From assembly GCA_001598975.1 (NCBI GenBank), contig BBXU01000951.1, positions 1 through 31,145 of the forward strand: a stretch of DNA of 31,145 nt. The letters are read 5' to 3'. The notes under the pieces are model-generated. The model searched no databases. It saw only the letters and a program-made list of their open reading frames with translations, and was not told the DNA's origin. Below, in pieces: positions 1-12,584 of this stretch. Within the stretch, counting starts at the first letter, position 1. Each line of letters begins with the position of its first letter. The DNA comes from Parachlorella kessleri. Lineage: Eukaryota; Chlorophyta; Trebouxiophyceae; Chlorellales; Chlorellaceae. The position numbers and the translations under genes are program-made.

Positions 1-30
1 CCACCACCACCACCACCACCACCACCACCA
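1..30. repeat. CCA trinucleotide microsatellite in a GCN1 intron
   Basis: Ten consecutive CCA units directly precede (on the plus strand) the rc of the donor site GTGAGTG that ends GCN1 exon 38-165. It is intronic for the minus-strand gene. Confidence 0.9.
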
Positions 31-37
31 CACTCAC

Positions 38-3000
38 CCTCCCTGGCATTGGCCTCGTGCTTGTCCTCCACCCCCGCCTTGAGCGCATCCATGATGCCAT
101 AACCCTTGAGCGACCCGATGCCCAGGCCCTTCACAACACCCGCCAGGCCAAACGCAGCACCCCGCCTGCATGACCACACAAACGCCAAGTGGCGGAGGTA
201 GGCGCATGCAGTGCACAGCATTAGTCACCCAGCGCCATGCTGGGCTTCTTATGAGGGCGGCAGCAGGTGTTGGACCACAACACAAGTGAGGCATTCTTGG
301 TCGTGGCAGGCACTTCTCGGGGCAAGGAGGCACACTAGGGAATGCATGGCATGTAACAATGGCTAGTCAGGCAGTAACCTCCTCGCTGTGCCAGGGAAGC
401 TTGCATGAGGGTCGCCCGCAGTCATCAGAGCATGCCATGAAACCGTTCTCTCCATGCCGTGTTACCTGTCGCCGTAAGACGCGCCCTTGAGGCACCGCTT
501 GAGAAGCGTCTGGACCACCCCCTCAACCAGCCCCCTGTCGCCCTGCAGAGCCTGCAACACATACACACCAGTACGTTCTTGGCTTGCAAGGGCTCTCCGG
601 GCCGACACACCCTGGTGGTAACAAGTACTGTCGATTCAGGCCCCCACCTGCTGACAGATGCGTATGCACCACACCAAAGGCACCCCCAGGGCAGGTGGAC
701 ATCACCGTCACATCGCGCAGGCTACCCACACAACAGCTCGCCGCCAGAGTGTTTTGCCCAGCGGTGCCCGTTACCACAAACACCCCACCCACCCACCCAC
801 CCACATGCACCACCACCATCACCAGCAGTAGCAGAATGACCAGCACCACCCTCTTGCCCGGTACCTGCATGAGTGGCGGCAGGCAGTCCGACACGCTGCG
901 CTGCACGCTCTCCGAGGGCGTAGTCAGCACCTCCACCAGGATCTGCACCACGCCCTTCACCTGCACCACACAGCGCCAGGGCAGCAGGGGCACTAGCAAG
1001 AGCAGCAGCAGCACGTGCACGCCATGGAAAGCCCCGACATGGGCCCCCGGCATGCATGTCAGCTGCTTCACCACAGCCCCATAGCCCGGCAAGCATCCCG
1101 CCCTGCCCCCGCACGCGGCCCCTGGCTGGTGCCTGCGTGGCCCTGCTGTGCTGTGCTGTGCTTGCCTTAGGGTTGGCTGGGTCCATATGTCGCGCCAGCG
1201 TGCCCAGGAACACCACCGCCCCCTGCCGCACGTGGTCGTACTGCGTCTCGCTCAGCCCGCCCAGCTGGGCCGAGCCGCGGCGCTCCAGGTACGACTCAAA
1301 CAGGGGCAGCATACGCGGGAAGTCCTCGCGGCCCTGGGCGTCCACCAGGGCCACGCCTGCAGGCACACACACACTTAGTGCAGCGTGTGGGTCTGTGCGG
1401 GTGAGGTAGGCGTTGCATAGGTGTGAGTACGCGGGCAGGGCAGGTCCCTGCGGCCGGGCTAGGTAGCGCTTGTACCATTTGTGAGTAGGCCATGGGTTGC
1501 CGTGGGTACTCCCCAGCGGCTTGCACGTGGGGAGCAGCTTGGCGTGAGTTGTGCTTGGGAGGGCGCCTGGACGGGGTGAGCAGCGGGCTGGCCTTGGCTT
1601 GGAAGCGGCTTCGAGGACGGTGCGCCCGGGGGGCCTGCCCATGGTTTGGCTGCCTGCTAGTGACCTGAGAATGGCGTGTAACACACCTGCCACAGCGGCA
1701 TGCTGGCTCAAGCCCCCCGCATAAGCCCTACCCGCAACAATATGGGTCTGCTAGAGTAGTTTGAGGGTACGCAAGTACAGCTCTCGTACAAAAGGATGAC
1801 CTGTACTTCCAGCTCTTCTTGAGTGCCACGAGCATAAACAGCCACTTAATGATGGGCAGTGTCCACGCACCACGCTCTCGCTCGAACATGAGCTGTATGC
1901 TCCAGCACTTCTTGAGTGCCCCGAGCGAAAGAAGCCACCCAGTGAGGGGCCAAGCCCACGCACCTGCCGCCACCATCTGGTCTCGGATGGCGCCGTCAGC
2001 GTCTGCCAGACCCTGGCCCAGCAGGAAGTCCAGTGCCTTGTGGAGATCCTCGGCGCCCAAACCCCCCGCCAGCGCCTCAATCAGCGTGCCAGCGCCTGCG
2101 CATGCAGAGAAGCAGTCCACACTGAATGCACCCATGCTCGTGCTCTGCCCAAACTACAGTCGAGGGGGCAACGGTCTTCTTACACACCGCCACAACGCCC
2201 CCCACCAGCCCCCCCTTGCTTCAAATTGTTCCTCCGGCGTTGGCAAGCTCTCTGCTGCGCATCAGGGCATCAGCAACCACGCAGGGCGGGCATGCCGGCT
2301 GCGTCCGCTCACCTAGGCGCGCCGGCGGCGGCTTGGCCGCGTAGCCGCCCAGCGCGGCGGCAAGCGCCTGGGTGGCCGCCTCCGGGTGCTCGGCCGACCC
2401 CTCAGCCAGGGCCATCGCCGCGGCCGCCCTGACCTCCTCGTGGGGGCTGCTCAGCTGCTCCAGGAGCGGCGGCACAAAGGTTGCCGGCAGCGAGCAGCCG
2501 GCCTCGTCCCACAAGCCCTGGGCCACCTGCGGTGGCGAGGAGAAATCGGAAAACGGATGGAACACGATACTGATATCAACATTGAGATCGATCCGACAAC
2601 GGGTTGGGTTGGGTTGGGTTGGAGCCCAGGAAGGGCACCAAGCAGCAGGGAGGGAGGGAGGCGCATGACTAAGCGAGTGACGCCAGGAGGAGGGGTCGCA
2701 AGGGACAGGAGGGGAAAGATTCAGCGTGGGTTGCTGTCACGGGATGCCTCCACCGTGCCACATGGCAGGGGAGTGGGAGTACGCCACCGATCCCACCCGC
2801 AAGCAGTGACCCTGCCAGGCGGCAAGCCTAGCAAAGGTCCGTAACCCCGGGTACATGCTCTCCCACCCTCGTTTGCCCGGGTGTCAAATGGGCTCACAAA
2901 CGTCAATAAGCTCACAACAAGACCACTTGCCTCTGCATTGGTGTCCACCGGGTCGCAGCGCGCCAGCCATGCCAGCCCCAGCAGTCGGTCGTCCGCGGGC

Positions 3001-6000
3001 ATGGCGGCGTTGGCGACCGCGGGGGCAAAGAACAGGGCGTGCAGCGCGGCTGCGCGTACGTGGGCTGGCCCCGCCACCAGGCCCTGAATAAAAATATGCT
3101 GGCAGGTCTTAGCAGCCAGCCTTGCGCTACCAAACCACCCTGCCGACAAGGCATTGTTGTGCGCTGCCAGGCACCCACATGCCCCGCTCAAGCAGCGGCT
3201 CCCTGGCTTCCATGTTCCGGCGAGGGTGTCTATGTCAGTCTCTTAGGTGGCAGTCCCATGCTCAATGCTCAGCATCTCAGCTTCACAATGCCATGCCCGG
3301 CCACACCAGAGCCGCCACCCGCCCGCCCACCTGGAAGGCTGCTGTGAGCCCCTCCACGTCATCGGCTGGCGTGGAGGTGCACAGCATGCGCAGCAGGGGC
3401 TGCACGCGGTCCCTGCAAGCATGCGCGGCGACCAGCTGCCTCCTTTCAGAGCTTTTGAACACAGCTGCTGCCTGGACCTCGCAACTGCCCTTGCACGCAT
3501 TGCAGCCTTGGACTTGCAACAGTGTCCTTGGGGGTGGGGCCTGCCAGTCGGCAACAAGGAGTCCCTCTGCCCTTTGCAGGTTGCAGTCCAGCCTTGTCCA
3601 CGCCCCTCGTCACCCACTCATGAGGCTGCTCAGCCAGTCAGTCAGCCAGCCAGCAAGCGAGTCAGCCAGCTGTCCAGGAGGGCGATGATGCCTTGCCTGT
3701 AGGCGGGTATGATCTCCAGGACGTGGTACAGCAACGCAAAGGACTGGGGCTTGGGCACGCTGGGCGCGGCGGGGCCCACGTGGAGCGCCACCACAGCCAG
3801 CGCGTCCTCGTGCAGGGGGGTGGGCTCGGGGCAGCTGCAGAGGCAGGAGGGCAGGAAGGCGTAAGAATGTCAGAGAGAGGCCGACGGGCGCCGCAGTCGC
3901 TTGTAAATAGCTCCTGTGCCGTCGCTCAGGCTCTCAGGCAGTGCGCCCCACAGCACCGCATCTGTCACCAAAGCTGTGCCACTGGAGCATGCGCCACGTC
4001 TGGGACGCTGTTGAAGCTCAGCGTGCTCGACTCAGACACCATCAACTAAGATGGAGAAAGCAGAACAGCAAGAAGGGATACCCATATACGCATGTCAACC
4101 AATGTGTAGTCATCCCTGGCGACATCACTGCGCATGGGGTCTGCTGAGCCCAGGGGCGAGTAAAATGTTCTCAACGGCTAACCCAGTCATGCTGCGTGCT
4201 TTGGCCCCCACCAGCAGGCTGTAGAAGCTCCAGAGAGCGACTGCTACCGCTCTTGGCCATAGCGCTACCCAGCCAAGAGGCGGCGGGACAGCGGGTAGCA
4301 CAGCAGCGTACCTGAGCACCGCCCGCAGGATGGGGAAGCAGAACATGTACGCTGGACCCGGCAGGGGACCCGCTGACGTGGCAGCGCGCAGGGCATGCAC
4401 AGCACGGTGCACGCTGCCCTGGCCAGCCAGGTGCTGGTAGTTGGGCACAGCGGACTGCAGGTGGGGCGCGAGGGGCCACGTGGCTTTAGCATGTAGCCAG
4501 AAGCGGGAAGAAGGACGGCTGGAAAGAAGGACGGACTAGTTGGGTTTCAACTGGTGTTAGCCGGGCATAAGCGTTGCTAGCAAGGCCTGGAGCCAGAGTA
4601 GACGTCTCAAACCAGCCAGGGCTTGACGACATCTACCTTACTTGCTGGAAGAAACATTGCAACTGCGACAGACGGCACACCACCTTGGTGCCACCGCGCC
4701 AGGAAGTCCAGCCCAGCTACCCCACCTGCTCAGTGAGCCGCGTCACACGCAGCGCGCTGGCCACGTCGCCAGCATGGCTGCCCAGCGCGCCCGGCAGGCA
4801 CAGCGCCAGCTGTCGTACGCAGCAGTAAGCGGCGCCATCCCCTACCAGGGGTGACGTCAGCAGCGGCAGCGCCAGGCGGGACAGCTGGTCAAGGTTAGGT
4901 AATGCCCAGGCGGGGGCGCCAGAGGCGCTTGCGCCCAGAGTGCTGAGCCCGCGGGACAGCGTGTCGCGGACGCCGGCCACCCGGGCACGAACCTGCGCCA
5001 CAGGATTGTTTTGCTGTCTGCCAGGAAGCTACTTGCACTTTGCTCCATGTTACGGTGATGACAGATCGACCAGGCGCCAGGCTGGCAGGCTACCCTGATG
5101 GGCCAAGGATCAAGTCCTCAACAGGGGCACAACTGCGCGCACCCGTTACAAAAAAACGGTAGCAAGGACGTCATAGTGATTCGGATGTGAGGGGTTGGTG
5201 GAGAGCCGCTGCTAGAGTAACACTTATGTCACACTAGGTCCAGCAGGGTCAGGCCGACCCACCTGTGCTTCGGCAGCCAGCTGGCGCTCCCGCGCTTCGG
5301 CTGCTGCGTCCTTGGCGGGGCCCTTCCCGCCGGCGCCCCCCGTGGGGCGCGCTCCAGCAGCCGAGGGCCGCGCAGCAGGACGTGGCGCGGCAGCTGCACC
5401 AGCACAAACCCAGTTCGTCCGATCTTCAGTGTCCAAGGTTGTACACATCCCAGGGCTCTCCAACTCCCCTAGACTCTTTGCAAAGACTCTTGCGCGGCAT
5501 ACCCTTGAGGGGCCTTCCTACCCTTCCCCGAGCGCCCTCCTCCACACCAGTTTACCTCTGAGTGCACACGCACACAAGTACATCCAGATGCGCTGAGCAC
5601 ATAAGTCTGCCACAGCCTTGGCAATGGCCTGCATCCCTACTTTGTCACATGCTTCAGACACAGCCCTAGCTACCGATGGCTCCATCCGCCTGCACCTCAC
5701 TGCAGCAATGCCAGGTGGCGGTACGCTATTAGACTACTTCATTATCGTCACCTGCTGCGGCTGGCTTGGGAGTGTGCGTAAGCCTGGGGATCGAGGAGAT
5801 GCCTCTGGGCGGCGGCGCCGACGCCTCTGCTGCTGTGCCCGCTACGCCAGTCTTGGCCAGCATGGCTTGGTAGATCTCATCTGGGATGATAGAACCGTCT
5901 GGAGCCTCGTTGGACAGCTTGCCTGCAAACCAGGGGTGCAAAGGGCCACCTTCATACATACAAATGCATGAGATTCATGACAGATTGAGGCCGGCAAAGC

Positions 6001-9000
6001 GTGGTGATAATGGTCCAGCTCTTCTGAGTGCACGGCCTCGCCTGTGGACAAGCTTAGAAGTTCCCCAATGCCGGGCGCCCTATTATCAATGGACACTCGC
6101 AGCACAGGGTGCTGGTAAGCAGCCTGTGTGCCCAGCTGGACATGCATATGCATGCGCACACACATACCCGGCCACACCAACACCCACACGTCTCCCGGAG
6201 CGAACGCGGCGTGGCTGCCTGCCTGCCTACCTGCCGGGGTGTAGTAGATGCGGACCTCCCTCGTCGTCAGCGCGTCGTGTGCTGAGCTGTCCAGCAGCGG
6301 GCGCAGCGTGTGTAGCAGGTGGGGCGCCAGCTGGTCTGCCGCATGCGGCATGACGCTATGCAGGGCACCATACGCTGCCGCCTGTTGCTGGGGGTCGTCA
6401 GAGTTCACTCCAGCGAGGAGCCCTTGGACTAGCTCCTCTGATGAGCCTGCTTGTTGAGGCAGCATGGCAATGGCTGTGCACCCTAGCGTGTTGCTAGGCA
6501 CCAATGCGGTGTCTTAAATTGTTGTACTGCGGAAGGCTGGGCAGGCACAGTCTTGCTACAGTAGCGCATTGCAGGTTGCCCTGGCTTGAGCGCGCTGTTG
6601 TGGGGCACTCAAGGACCGGGCAGGGGAGTTTCGGGTTACAGACACACGCGGGCTTGGTCGCTGGGCCTTTTGGTGCAAGTCCATATGTGCCAGCAAGGTA
6701 CAATGAGAGCAACAAGGTATCGCGTCCAGAGGTACACACATGCTTCAGGTCACGCATGTGTTGGGGTCATGGACTGATTATTTGAGCAAGCGCGGCAAGC
6801 TGTCAGCCACCTGGTTGGCTTAGTTATAGACCCTGCAAAGTTATTTTGCGGCGGCCAGTGAAACTCGAGCTGAGCAGTGACTTGCCTGTGATTGCATCAT
6901 CCAGGTCACCCTTGAGCCTGCTCTCCACAGCATGCCAGCTGGAATGCTGCCGCCTGCGCGCCTGGGCTATGAGTGGGTGGTGCGCTGCGAGGAGCACCTG
7001 CGCCACCGCCGCTGTGCTAAGGTGCACCTCCGAGCCTGCACATAACACAGTACATTGTACACATCTGCGTACGGCTGTGGATGGGGTGTCCTAACGGCAC
7101 ATTTACAAGAAGGGACCTGCAACCAAGCGACCTTGCATGCCTCTCACATAACCCTCTCTAGCCCATGCAGCCGCACTGCCACCTCAGGCACAGCAAAACG
7201 CTGCAAGCCCAGCATGCCACATGCTGGTCTGTGTCGATCCCCTAGGCCAAAGCTCTGGCATGCAACCATGCGCCTAGCACCTCTCACCCGCGGGTGGCAG
7301 GCAGTGCAGCAGGGCGCCAAGGTACCGCTCGTGCGCCGTGGACAGGGGGATGGTGGCCTCAGCGTCTGCTGGGTCTTGCATCACTGTGACCTCTGAGGGC
7401 TGGGCCAGCCAGCTGGCTAGGGCAGACACCAGCAAGCCTGTAAGCACACACAGTGGTGAGATCATGGACAAGGCCAGGCTTAGAGGTGCCATACCCGGGA
7501 GAGGTGCTCTGCACCTTGAATCCTAGGCCTTAACATGGCGTGCCATGCCTGCCGTACCCTGCGACACTGCCAAGCAGCCTGCCAGCAGACTAACTGCGCC
7601 AGGGATGCCAGCACAAGTGCCACAGCTTTTCGTAGCAGGTGGTGCACAGGGCTCCATGCTGAGGAAATAGGACTGGTTGTACACACCGCCCTCACCTGCC
7701 AGCTCCCCGGAGGTACCAGCGACCTCGGCTGCGGCGCCTGCGGCAGCCTTGCGTACTGCGCCCGAGTGGTGTAGTAGCAGGAGCACGAGGGACCTGGCAG
7801 CTAGGGCCGACGCCTGCAGGCACAGCAGGTACAGCAGGCACTGGTATTACTGTGCTGTTACTGTACAACAAACAGCCGGTGGTCCACCTCAAAGCACATG
7901 TCTGACCCAACAACCACCACAAGCTCACGCTACCTTCAACAAGCCCAGATAGATGTAATGGGAAAGTGCTCATCTGTGCCTGACTAGCCCAAGGCGAAAA
8001 TGCACACACCCTGCATCACACCAATGTTTGTATACAGGTGCAGCAACTGTGCTCGGTGCCTAGCAACCCCTCCCCCCGGCAAACCACCCACCGCCCACCT
8101 CAGGCCCCAGCTTGCCGGTGTGCCGAGCCAGCAGGACTCCCACCAACTCAGCAGCCATGGCAGCATCGTCAGCCGCCAGCTTGGAGGCGGTGGCGGGAGA
8201 CAGCAGCACCGAGTCGGGCTTGAGAGCTGAGGACCACACCTGCTGGGCCAAGAGAGGGCAGGCAGAGCAGCATTGGGACCGGCTGTAGGAATAGGGTCGC
8301 TTGGGCTGCAGCCAGGCAGCGGCGGACGGGCACAGCTGTGGTCACAGGGCGATATTCGATATTCCCTTACTGAACTGTCCTCCAAGGCTGGCTATGACGG
8401 CTCGCACTGACGGCCCGGCCTGTGCTACCGTCAGGTGCAAGCGTGGCCCCCTGTTTCCCTCCGCTCCTCCCCTTCATCTCAAACCCAGCCCCACAGGCGC
8501 AGCTGCAGCTCCAAGCGCTTTGTTGCATCGCACCTTCTCCTTGTCCAGGGCTGCGTCCGCCTTCATATCAGCCGAGGCGATGTATGCGGCAGCCAGCAGC
8601 GCGAGCAGCCCGTCCAGCCGCGAGGCGGCCTTGGCTACACCCTCGCCCACCAGCTTGGCCAGGCCCGGAACCAGGGCAGACACCTGGCAAAACATGGCAG
8701 CAGCAGGCGCCGTTTGACCAGCGGCAGTTGGGATGGTGTGTCATCCATGCAGGGAAGGTGCAGAATGGTTGCAGCACACAAGCTCCGACACAATGCCAAT
8801 GCAACCCTGGGCAATAGCCATCCATCCAGGCTTCTTGCCAGCCGCAAAGCGTGCTCCCAGCGTGCTCCCAGCACGCAGTACGGGCCCTCCGATGCAGCCG
8901 ACCAGCTTCTCCCAGCTAGCTTACACCATGGCATCACTTGGCGTCCTCACCTGCCCCCTGGCCTCCACGCTTTGCCGCAATGTGGCCACCAGCATGCGCA

Positions 9001-12000
9001 GGTGTGCCCGCCTCAGCGCCTCCTTCTCCTTCAACCCCGCCTCAAAGCGTGCCACAGCGGGCTCGGGCAGCGCAGCAGGCACACAGCGGGGCAGCCAGGC
9101 ACCCAGGGCAGCCACGGCAGTTGCCTTGCCCTCCTCATTGAGCTCCTCCTGCAAGTTGGATGTGTAACATGTTTAGTGTGAGTACACCAGCTGTGCGGCA
9201 GCCCAGTGACCTATTCCGCTGACAAATATGGCAGCATGAGTAATGTAGGCTGTCCGCCCCCACAACAGGCATGGTAGATATGGCTGGCAGGAAGAGCTGG
9301 CAGCTACCGCAGGGGTAGGGAGGGATCCTGCACAGCCCGCCTATGCAGCTTCCAGGCCACCCTCCATGAGAACCTCACACCTAAAATGCAGCATGAAGAG
9401 GCAACTCTCCAAGGCGCGACCAACACAGCTTGTAGCATTCACCAACACCGATCATTCGCAGCGGGCGGGCTACTCAGCGGGGCTTAGACTTGCCTTGTAG
9501 TAAGTGCAAAGGAACTCCGCTGCTGCTGTTGCTAAGGCAGACACGGAGCTGCCCCTTCCCGGGACGCCCGCCAGAGCCGCAATGACATGACAGAGGGACA
9601 CACGCTCTGCCGCGTTCTTGATCTTGCCCTCTGCAGCCATGGGTACCACAAGTGCGCCTGTGAGAACTTGCACCGGGGTTTAACCAGATCAACACTCCAA
9701 CTTCGGCCATTCAGGGAGTGCCTGGTTACCGCTTTGTCTACAACACGTGCCAAAGGAGGGGACCCCTAGCGTCTCCGCGCCTGACCAAACCGTTTCAGCC
9801 TGTCTACCCTCCAGGGGCGACGACACTCCCAACAGACACAGCAGGACAATGGGAACACAAGACCATCACTGCCCTTTGCACGGCCCGGCAGGTGTGTGCC
9901 ACATGCCTGCTGTGCCATCAAGGAGCGCCCTGGCGGCGCTCAAGAGCTGCTGCGCCGCCTGAGGGTCGCTCACTCGGGGGGCGAGTGCGGCAACACACTC
10001 GATTGCCAGCCGCCTGCAGCAGCAGGCAGGGCCTGACGCACATTGCATGCAGTTTCATGGAGAGCTGGCATATATGCCAGCTAGTTGCCACAAACCAGCA
10101 CCTAAGGCAGTTGATGGCTGTCAGCAGAAGAACAGCTCCTCCACAAGTAACACCACTGCAGTTGTAGCTTTGTAGTTGGCGCATGCCTTCATCACACACA
10201 TGCACATGCACCCCCTGATTCCCGGGTTCTCACCTAACTGGCTCCTTGGCATGCCGGGCCTGCTGCAGCAGCGTGGGGAACAGCTCAGCCGCTGGGGCCC
10301 CACTGAGGTCCGCGGTCGTCGAGCGCAGCAGGCGTGCTAGAGCGAAGAGTGCCGGGTCCGGGGAGCGCTTGCCCATGCGGGCTGCCGCTGGCAAGAGGGT
10401 GCCTGCAAGTGTGTGTAATCCCCGGCGGTGCCCCCTCGCGACAACCAGCAGGCGTGCAGCAACCGAGCAAAATTGTTAGGAGAAAACAAAAAGGCAGCAT
10501 GGCAGGGGCCATCCCAACAGCTCACAGCCACCAGCCAGCTGACCCTGCCACACCGCGGTCGGGCTGCCTAGGGCGATACATGCACCCCATTGAAATTAGA
10601 TGCAGCGCAGCTCCTGCAAATGTTCCTCCTGCAGTGTGAAGCACCTGGCACCCGCCAAACTGCTGCCCGACCCCTTCTTATCACGTGCATTCCATCTTGA
10701 ATGATCTACATCCCATCCTGCCGCGAGCCCAGAACCGTTGCAGCCTTGCCCCCACTGCCCCCACCTGACAGCTGCTCCAAGCTGGCGGCCGCAACCAGCA
10801 CCCCCCAGCAGTCCAGAATGGCAGCGGGCGGGCGCTCCTTGGCCCCCAGCACTCTGTCGACATACACTGGCAGCAGCTGGCCCACAGCCTCCTGCTTGCC
10901 GGCGCCGCCGTGGGCCACCAGCGCCCGTGCAAGAGCAGCAGACCCTGCACCTCACAAGTCCAAGAGGCAGAAAACGAACACACACGGTGGGTAGCCTGGA
11001 TTCCCAAGCGTGTAGCGACAAGACAGGACGCAAAACCGCAATGAAGGTAACCCCGCCGCAAGGCCGCCGTAGGTAAGAGCCAGGCTGTCGGGGACATGAG
11101 CTCGTCAGCCACCCCATGAGCAGCAGCTTGTTGGCAATGGCTGTACACCCAGCGTACTGCTGGGCTTCCTGGCACACCGTCAGCCAGACGCCCCTCGTGT
11201 GTCATCACACTCCACCGCTCATAGACCCTGCCCTGACAAGATTTTTAACAGTGTGTGCTGTAGGTCCAGACCCTCCTCTTGCCACATACAAGGCTGTATG
11301 TCCCTTTCCGCCTGTCCACACCTTTAGCCTTGGCGACCTCCAAGTAGATCTGACACAGCTCTGGCTTGGTGGTGAGCAGGCGACTCACGGCAAGCTGCAC
11401 AGGACCTCTTGGCGCCCCGCCAAGAGCCAGCGCCTCAAGAAAGATTGCCTGCATGACACCCAGGACCCACAGGTTACTGTTTTCTTCACTTTGGTCTCGT
11501 CTTCCCCACCAGTAGCCGAGTAGTGTATAGATGGCAATACAGGCGGCCATGCTGATGCAACTGATGGCACTATGCAGGGCAAGAGATGCAAAATAGAACT
11601 GATGTGATCGTAATACCATTTTAGAGAGGTTCCAGGCTGCCTGCTCCACATCCCACTGCCTGCCTCCCTGCCTGCCGGTCTGACTGCAGGCGGGCAGATA
11701 GTACTACGCACATACCACTATTACGAAAGCGCACCTGGCATTCCACCAGCTTGGTTACTGCCTTCTTGGCACCCACAGGATCTAGCCGCTGCAGTACCAG
11801 CGCGCTCCATCGCAGGAGCACATACGCGGCCTGAAGCCATGCCGAAGACAGTGACTTAGATGAGTCCGGCCTTTGGGTACTGACATTTATCCTCCTATGC
11901 TCCCCTGCTGGTTAACGGCAAATTGTCATGTTGTACCAACACCTGCCAGGCTAGATAAGCCTCCCACTTCACTGGAGGCTAGCCGCCTGCATGGTTCTGT

Positions 12001-12584
12001 TGAGCGCTCAACGACAGTGCTTGTTCTATCCCATCTGCTGGCCTGCTGAAATACCGTCCCCACCAGGGGGAAAGGCTGACCTGCTTGTTAAGCTTTGCCG
12101 CCTCCTGCTTCACAAGGGCGGCAGTGAAGGGCTTGAGGAAGGCGTCGCTGGCCAGGGCTGCTTGCAGCACCTTCTCCACCGCCCGCTGGTCTGGCTTCTC
12201 AGCATATGCATGGAGGGTGTAGAACACCAGAGGAACCAGCTCCGCTGCATGCTCATCAAGAAAACCTGCAACCCAGCAGAGGCAGTCAAGACACCGCCGC
12301 CTCCAACATCTTCCAACCTCAGGTTGTCGATTGCAGTTTCTCTAGCCCCGCTGCTCAGCTGGAGTACGGTGTGATACATTTAACTTGACAGCTGGATATA
12401 CCACAGTGTCAGGGAGGCTGGCAGCACTTCTGCACCCCTAAAGCGGCTACACGGCTCCAGCTGGCTGGTGTGCCTCACCTGGCTCCTGCAGAGCTGCATG
12501 CAGTGTCTCTTCCCAGAGCCCGATGCGGTCTTTTCTCCTTCCAGAAGCCTGCTTCCAAGCTGACTGTAAAACCCCGTTCGACAT
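38..12584 (-). CDS. GCN1: GCN1, activator of the eIF2-alpha kinase GCN2 (N-terminal half, partial)
   Basis: GCN1 is a ribosome-bound HEAT-repeat scaffold that lets GCN2 sense uncharged tRNA. Exons on the minus strand, 5' to 3': 12584-12479, 12265-12081, 11830-11735, 11448-11322, 10944-10765, 10402-10234, 10013-9907, 9657-9494, 9148-8951, 8683-8534, 8239-8099, 7813-7696, 7437-7288, 7035-6886, 6446-6231, 5922-5752, 5393-5263, 4992-4726, 4454-4312, 3834-3697, 3412-3331, 3083-2931, 2526-2313, 2095-1964, 1356-1166, 960-865, 551-466, 165-38. Phases agree throughout and give about 1396 residues. The start is the first ATG after an in-frame TAG. Family signatures include AALVKQE near residue 90, GLKEKEALRRAHLR near 425, SRLDGLLALL near 465, IYYTPAG near 750, LLYHVLEIIPAYR near 1030, VSDCLPPLMQ near 1320 and AAFGLAGVVKGLG near 1355. 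Residues about 790-845 form an Ala/Pro-rich then charged linker. Five introns have strong GC-AG ends (donors at 1165, 2930, 3696, 6885, 9493) and one is probable (9906). The eEF3-like core and the GCN2-binding region lie largely or wholly beyond the left edge. Confidence 0.95.
781..804. repeat. CCCA-type microsatellite in a GCN1 intron
   Basis: A short run of CCCA/CCAC units lies in the intron 552-864 of GCN1. It has no coding role. The frames crossing it give only low-complexity translations. Confidence 0.75.
1810..1964. repeat. Diverged tandem duplication in GCN1 intron 1357-1963, including a copy of the splice donor
   Basis: Unit 1 (about 1810-1871) and unit 2 (about 1903-1964) match at an offset of 93 bases with roughly three quarters of positions identical by eye. 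Both share the core CTTCTTGAGTGCC and end in CACGCACC. On the minus strand that end is the donor G|GTGCGTGG. The real donor of exon 2095-1964 is in unit 2, and unit 1 carries a decoy copy. The open frame continues through both units, but the two translated units share only 14 of 31 residues, so protein constraint looks unlikely. Confidence 0.75.
2601..2661 (+). repeat. G-tract cluster able to form G-quadruplexes, in GCN1 intron 2527-2930
   Basis: Positions 2601-2622 are four GGGTT units followed by GG, which meets the four-G-run definition of a quadruplex. Positions 2648-2661 add a GGGA-type run. The G-rich strand is the template strand for GCN1, so the transcript itself is C-rich here. The intron is one of the GC-AG introns. 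Confidence 0.7.

Noticed and set aside
722..1711. 329-codon open frame on the minus strand
   Set aside because: It runs through real GCN1 exons and their introns. Its only family-like part is GCN1 exon 1356-1166, and the rest is intron translation.
2601..2622. Interstitial telomere repeat
   Set aside because: The unit is GGGTT, not TTTAGGG or TTTTAGGG as in plants and green algae, and only four units are present.
8435..9181. 248-codon plus-strand open frame
   Set aside because: It is antisense to GCN1 exons 8534-8683 and 8951-9148. It is a by-product of GC-rich codons, with no domain and low-complexity composition.
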